9,273 nucleotides of DNA from CAVQBP01 sp964448105 (GTDB lineage Bacteria > Bacteroidota > Ignavibacteria > Ignavibacteriales > Ignavibacteriaceae), in the NCBI GenBank assembly GCA_964448105.1, contig CAYUVK010000148.1, forward strand, positions 1-9,273. Direction: 5' to 3'. Shown here piece after piece: positions 6,193 through 9,273 of the stretch. Every line of letters begins with the position of its first letter. Positions within the stretch are counted from its first letter, which is position 1. The notes under the pieces were generated by a model. That model saw only the letters and a program-made list of their open reading frames with translations, did no database searches and had not been told where the DNA came from. The translations under genes and the position numbers were made by a program.

Positions 6193-6476
6193 GGGAAGTT
6201 AAATGGACAGACTATTTAAAGATAATTAGAATATAAGGAGCAACTCTTTTGAATTTTAATTTTCTTAATTAAATATAACACTATTTTATTTTTTTCAATT
6301 TAGAATCCGACGAAAATAGTTTTACCAACCAACTTGTCCATCGAAACTTTATGTGAAGGTTGAAGCTTTAGCGAATTTAGTTTAGCCGTGACAATTCAGC
6401 TTAGTCTTAAGACGAAGCCGGATGCTGAATGCGTAAATGCAGCCGGATTGATGCACTATTAACAACTTTTTCCGCC
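6193..6476. other. Gap between SGNH hydrolase and sigma factor
   Basis: The part next to the sigma gene is AT-rich and should hold its promoter; I could not pick one with confidence. The part next to the hydrolase carries the degenerate repeat at 6384-6470. A short minus-strand open stretch in between ends in MDKLVGKTIFVGF and a stop at about 6316-6314. It has no ribosome site or family match and is not called a gene. Confidence 0.4.
6384..6470 (-). repeat. Degenerate flanking repeat, copy 1 (after the SGNH stop)
   Basis: It shares with 7810-7934, in the same order and orientation, GCCGTGACA, ATGC(T/C)GAATGCGTAAA, CC(G/C)GATT and TTAAC(A)ACTT. This copy is shorter between the first two blocks. 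Read on the minus strand it begins 7 bases after the hydrolase stop. Local GC-rich pairing potential includes a repeated GCCGGAT. It may be a recombination site or a dispersed repeat; no attC-type core was found at its ends. Confidence 0.55.
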
Positions 6477-7766
6477 TCATTTAAAAAGCGTCAGATCAAC
6501 CGCCTCCGCCATCATCCGGTGGCCTGTCTCACTGGGATGGAGATGATCACCTGAGTCAGCTGCAGGCAAGAGGTGCAACGGATTTGCCGGATCACGCAGG
6601 GCAGCATCAAGATCAATAACGGCATCAAAGAGACCGCTGTTCCTAATCCATTCGTTGACCGTCTTCCTTGCTGTTTCATGATCAGCTGAATCGTAAAACG
6701 AACCGCCAAATGGAAGCAGTGTCGCTCCATAAACACGGATACCCTTAGCGTGAGCGCTATTGATCATCTGTTTGTACGCTGCGATCAGATCATTTGCTAC
6801 TGCGGCTGAAGCATCTGCTCCGCGTGCCTGGCCGATGTCATTTATTCCCTCAAGGATGATTAACCAACGCACTTTGGTCTGCCCTATCACGTCGCGGTCA
6901 AAACGGCTCAGGGCAGAGGGTCCTAGACAATTGCGAAGTACACAATTCCCGCCAATCCCCTCGTTCAGAACAGCCACTTGTCGTGTATCAGGGCTCTCCT
7001 GGAGACGGCGTGCCAGCTCATCCGGCCAGCGATTTTGCTTGTTTGTGCCTGAACCTCGGCCGTCAGTTATAGAGTTGCCCAGTACAGCAACGGCAGCTGC
7101 GGACTCCGGTGCCACTATATCGATGCCGTTGATGATGTACCAATGATCTGTCCGGACAGCACCGGGGAAGTCCACTGCGGAGACCTCATTCCCGGGAAGC
7201 AGGTATGAGGTGGTTCGAGATCCCGGATGGCCGGTCACATCCGGTGATGTATCACCAAAATGAATAGTGATTGCTATATCGGTTCGCGGCTTCAATGCGA
7301 ACCGGAAAGGATCTGAAGTAATCGCGGTACCTGGTTCAATGGTAACCTCCGGCTTTCCACCGAATCTCAGCGCCTGGTCAGTGCTAGGGTTAATTGCACT
7401 GCTATCTGTCGAGACGGCAATATGCACAGCATCCAGTGTTACAGGACTCGTACTGAATTCGTTGGAGAATCGCATCCGCAAGCTGTCTCCGCCCAGTGAA
7501 ACGCAGATTACCTGCCGTAGTGTGTTGTGGCTCAATCCTGGTTCCGGCGGATTATTGCGCGGTTCGACAAGTTGCGGTGCTGTGCTCCAGGTTCCGACCC
7601 ACTCTTCAGCATGGCCGGATATAACTGTTGGTTCACAGGAGCAAAAAGAGAAAAAAATAAGAGAGAGGAGCAACCCAGCCAAAGCCGGTAAGGCACCGAA
7701 CGAATGGCGGAAAGAAGGGAAAAGCTTGTAAACCGAAATGTTATGAATACAAGATTTATAAGACAT
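6477..7766 (-). CDS. Secreted SGNH/GDSL-family hydrolase
   Basis: 429 residues from the ATG at 7766, chosen because AGGAGG lies nine bases before it; an in-frame ATG at 7826 has no such site and would put the signal peptide too far in. A hydrophobic export signal (about 24-41) ends near SFCSCEP, possibly a weak lipobox. An N-terminal beta-rich domain begins WVGTWSTAPQL. The SGNH core has AVLGNSITDGRGSG with nucleophile Ser232, NEGIGGN (268-274), GINDIG (307-312) with Asn309, and GDHLHPSETGH with catalytic Asp407 and His410, so all four blocks are intact. Family members are esterases or carbohydrate deacetylases; the substrate is unknown. Its GC content is visibly higher than that of its neighbours, and related repeats lie after it and after the upstream gene, which suggests acquisition. 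Confidence 0.93.
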   Translation of the reverse strand: MSYKSCIHNISVYKLFPSFRHSFGALPALAGLLLSLIFFSFCSCEPTVISGHAEEWVGTWSTAPQLVEPRNNPPEPGLSHNTLRQVICVSLGGDSLRMRFSNEFSTSPVTLDAVHIAVSTDSSAINPSTDQALRFGGKPEVTIEPGTAITSDPFRFALKPRTDIAITIHFGDTSPDVTGHPGSRTTSYLLPGNEVSAVDFPGAVRTDHWYIINGIDIVAPESAAAVAVLGNSITDGRGSGTNKQNRWPDELARRLQESPDTRQVAVLNEGIGGNCVLRNCLGPSALSRFDRDVIGQTKVRWLIILEGINDIGQARGADASAAVANDLIAAYKQMINSAHAKGIRVYGATLLPFGGSFYDSADHETARKTVNEWIRNSGLFDAVIDLDAALRDPANPLHLLPAADSGDHLHPSETGHRMMAEAVDLTLFK

Positions 7767-7775
7767 TATTGATAT

Positions 7776-7781
7776 CCTCCT
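7776..7781 (-). promoter_or_regulatory. Strong ribosome binding site deciding the SGNH hydrolase start
   Basis: AGGAGG, nine bases before the ATG at 7766-7764. It settles the start against the longer in-frame option at 7826, whose extra 20 codons overlap the repeat at 7810-7934 and are probably not translated. Confidence 0.8.
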
Positions 7782-7809
7782 TTTTTGTTTAAACACATCG
7801 AGTGATCTG

Positions 7810-7934
7810 GCCGTGACAGACTGCAACTTTCACCGGAGCATCTAACTTAAAAACCTTTGGCATAGCCATCCCCCTTCGGGGAAAAATGCCGAATGCGTAA
7901 ACAGTTCATCCCGATTCACATTGTTAACACTTGT
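7810..7934 (-). repeat. Degenerate flanking repeat, copy 2 (upstream of SGNH gene), with hairpin
   Basis: This is the partner of the repeat at 6384-6470, sharing four short blocks in the same order. This copy also contains a hairpin at about 7858-7889: GGCAT pairing with ATGCC outside and CCC/GGG closing a TTCG loop inside. Read on the minus strand the hairpin is followed by AAAGGTTTTT, so it could also end transcription of the membrane-protein gene. Confidence 0.52.
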
Positions 7935-7968
7935 ATCGGGATTATCGGCTTAAATTGTTTAGTTATAC
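7840..7968 (-). other. Possible attC-like site between membrane-protein and SGNH genes
   Basis: On the minus strand GTATAAC (7968-7962) overlaps the stop of the membrane-protein gene, as attC cores often do. GTTAGAT (7846-7840, a GTTRRRY match) lies 128 bases on, before the hydrolase. The inner arms pair poorly, so only the outer cores and position support it. The first 12 bases, GTATAACTAAAC, equal 2107-2118. Confidence 0.32.
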
Positions 7969-8541
7969 AGTTTTTATTTTTAATAGACTAATTAATTGTT
8001 TTTGGTTTTGTATATAAAAATCTATACCCAGTCCAATGCCTAATCCAATTAATATTCCATTTTTTGCTATGACATAAATAAAACCCAAAGACGGCAATCC
8101 GGATTTTGCATTTATTATAAACAATATACTTATGAACAATGTATTTATAAAACCGTAAAATAAAACCAGTGCAAGGCTCCTTAAATAATATTTTATTTTC
8201 GGATTTCTTTTTATGAATTGATAATATAGTTTAATAGATATAAATATGGCTCCTAAATAAAAGATGTCTCTCATTATATAAACTATTGATAAATATCTTC
8301 CTGTAAAAATGATTAACTGAAGAAGAAGTATGAATATCATTGCAAAGATTTGTTCTCTAATACTTTTATATTCTATAAGACTAAAAAATAAAGCTCCATA
8401 TAAACCAGCCGTAACAAATTGAAAATTAGTTCTTGTAGTTATAAATATAGAAGTTTTATAAAAAATAAATCCTATTAATATACTTCCAAACATTCCGAAG
8501 AAAGTCAATAAAAGAATCTGATATATTTTATTTGATTTCAT
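7963..8541 (-). CDS. Uncharacterised six-helix membrane protein
   Basis: 192 residues from the ATG at 8541, which has TAGGA five bases before it; a longer in-frame TTG start at 8583 has no ribosome site. About six hydrophobic helices are seen at residues 8-28, 39-56, 63-80, 90-105, 122-143 and 152-175, with short charged loops (EYKSIREQ, KRNPKIKYY) and a glycine-rich last helix (NGILIGLGIGLGIDFY). The C-terminus QNQKQLISLLKIKTV is short and basic. No catalytic or transport motif is recognisable and I do not know the family. It is an integral inner-membrane protein, very AT-rich unlike the neighbouring hydrolase. Its stop codon overlaps a GTATAAC core. Confidence 0.72.
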   Translation of the reverse strand: MKSNKIYQILLLTFFGMFGSILIGFIFYKTSIFITTRTNFQFVTAGLYGALFFSLIEYKSIREQIFAMIFILLLQLIIFTGRYLSIVYIMRDIFYLGAIFISIKLYYQFIKRNPKIKYYLRSLALVLFYGFINTLFISILFIINAKSGLPSLGFIYVIAKNGILIGLGIGLGIDFYIQNQKQLISLLKIKTV

Positions 8542-8649
8542 ATCAATCCTATTTAAACTAATGTTATTAATTTTGAGAGGCAATAAAAATTTTTTATATC
8601 TTATAGTTAGTTTTTTACCTTAAATAAGTCATACGAATTCTTTTTCCTA

Positions 8650-8889
8650 TTAACGAATAACTAAACCGGCCTGCCCCTTTGGGATTAAAAAATATTTCAA
8701 AGAAGCATTACACAAACCGATCATTTCCTCAAAATCATTTGGATCTTTAATCACCTGGCAGCTTGCATACAATTTATTTATATAATTCATAATCCCCCAT
8801 CTCGCAGCCCTTTGAATATTTATTCCAAAGTTTCCGCACTCAGCTGATGAGATATATATTTTTATTTCTTCTTGACTCTGGTCGGTCTT
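8650..8889 (-). pseudogene. Coding remnant without start codon, unknown family
   Basis: 79 open codons with good protein-like composition: YISSAECGNFGINIQRAARW, then GIMNYINKLYASCQVIKDPN, DFEEMIGLCNASLKYFLIPK and GQAGLVIR before TAA (8652-8650). A stop (8892-8890) lies directly upstream and there is no ATG, GTG or TTG near the beginning. The first ATG (8790) would leave 46 residues and lacks a ribosome site. It looks like the C-terminal part of a truncated gene. I do not recognise the family. The last codons overlap the repeat at 8655-8669. Confidence 0.45.
8655..8669. repeat. 15-base repeat GAATAACTAAACCGG, copy 2
   Basis: It matches 2107-2121 at 14 of 15 positions and in the same orientation. 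In both places it overlaps the end of a minus-strand coding remnant. On the minus strand it ends in GTTATTC, close to the GTTATAC cores elsewhere. Confidence 0.5.
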
Positions 8890-8892
8890 TTA

Positions 8893-9273
8893 GTATATTT
8901 ATTAGTGGACGTTATAATAAACTTCCGGTTTAGACATTTATTAAGTTAATTGTTTGAATTTGAGTGGATGGCGAGTATTGAGGCTAAAAACCTGAACAGA
9001 GCCATCCATCTTTATTTTAAAGCTTTCCTTTTCTTAATTTCTCTCCCCACGTTATAAACAACTAATTTTTTAGCAGTGCCTCAACAAATAAAATCCAATG
9101 TTACATATCCTGTTTTAAATGTTACAAGTTTGGTGGAAAATCACTTTTAATTAAGCGATATTGATAATGATGTTGGATTATTTAATGTTAAAAGTTATTG
9201 AAAAGACAGCTTAATATTTATTCTGATTTCTCTTCATATATTGCAAAAGTTACCCCTTATTTCTGAACATTGA
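8893..9273. other. AT-rich gap to window edge, with an inverted repeat
   Basis: No gene could be supported. A plus-strand stretch reading AVPQQIKSNVTYPVLNVTSL after a stop may be a remnant but has no start and no known match. The clearest structure is a perfect 8-base inverted repeat, TGGATGGC at 8965-8972 and GCCATCCA at 9001-9008, with AGG/CCT inside, able to form a hairpin followed on the plus strand by TCTTTATTTT. Confidence 0.4.

Noticed and set aside
6314..6403. Minus-strand open stretch ending MDKLVGKTIFVGF
   Set aside because: About 30 codons, no ribosome site, and it overlaps the repeat at 6384-6470; no protein family recognised.
7767..7826. 20-codon N-terminal extension of the SGNH hydrolase
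   Set aside because: No ribosome site at 7826, whereas AGGAGG stands before 7766, and the extension overlaps repeat sequence.
1..9273. CRISPR array, tRNA, rRNA, transposase or integrase genes
   Set aside because: I found no regularly spaced repeats, no tRNA-like cloverleaf, no conserved rRNA segments, and no transposase or tyrosine-integrase motifs in any frame read.

Overview
The window reads as an AT-rich bacterial chromosome segment. Its gene families (a GYLIG-type small lipoprotein, an ECF42-like sigma factor, an FG-GAP-like secreted protein, UbiA) would fit Bacteroidota, perhaps the Ignavibacteria/Chlorobi side. That assignment is inference from family memory and composition, with no marker gene to prove it. 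Nearly all genes lie on the minus strand. They are single-gene units separated by long AT-rich gaps, and several are broken.

Right to left on the minus strand: a C-terminal coding remnant with no start (8650-8889); a six-helix membrane protein (7963-8541); a visibly more GC-rich SGNH/GDSL hydrolase (6477-7766) with related degenerate repeats after its own stop and after the stop of the gene upstream of it; an ECF42-type sigma factor (4951-6192) followed by its usual partner, a DGPF/YCII protein (4487-4837), and a terminator; an FG-GAP-like pseudogene (3740-4344); an internally deleted UbiA prenyltransferase pseudogene (3229-3712); a cupin C-terminal remnant (2314-2535); a sigma-54 activator AAA+ remnant (2113-2261); a ZIP metal transporter (823-1638); an SRPBCC protein (227-667); and the first 28 codons of a further gene cut by the window edge (1-85). 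The only intact plus-strand gene is a small lipoprotein (2645-3064).

The main find is at the left end. ZIP, SRPBCC and the edge gene look like consecutive integron gene cassettes, each read in the normal direction relative to its recombination site. A site at 700-790 has the layout of an attC on the minus strand: outer GTT/AAC cores, 5-base and 6-base spacers, paired inner arms with one extra base in the first arm, and a folded GC-rich centre. The heptamers bounding SRPBCC (GTTATAC/GTATAAC) and ZIP (GTTAGCG/CGCTAAC) match in the way a circular cassette requires. Weaker candidate sites lie at 112-210 and 7840-7968, and a matching GTTAGGC/GCCTAAC pair brackets the two pseudogenes at 3206-4371. 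No integrase is in the window. The many broken genes fit a sedentary, decaying array, but attC identity beyond 700-790 is tentative.

The only clear functional partnership is the sigma factor with the DGPF protein. The other genes look like unrelated cargo.
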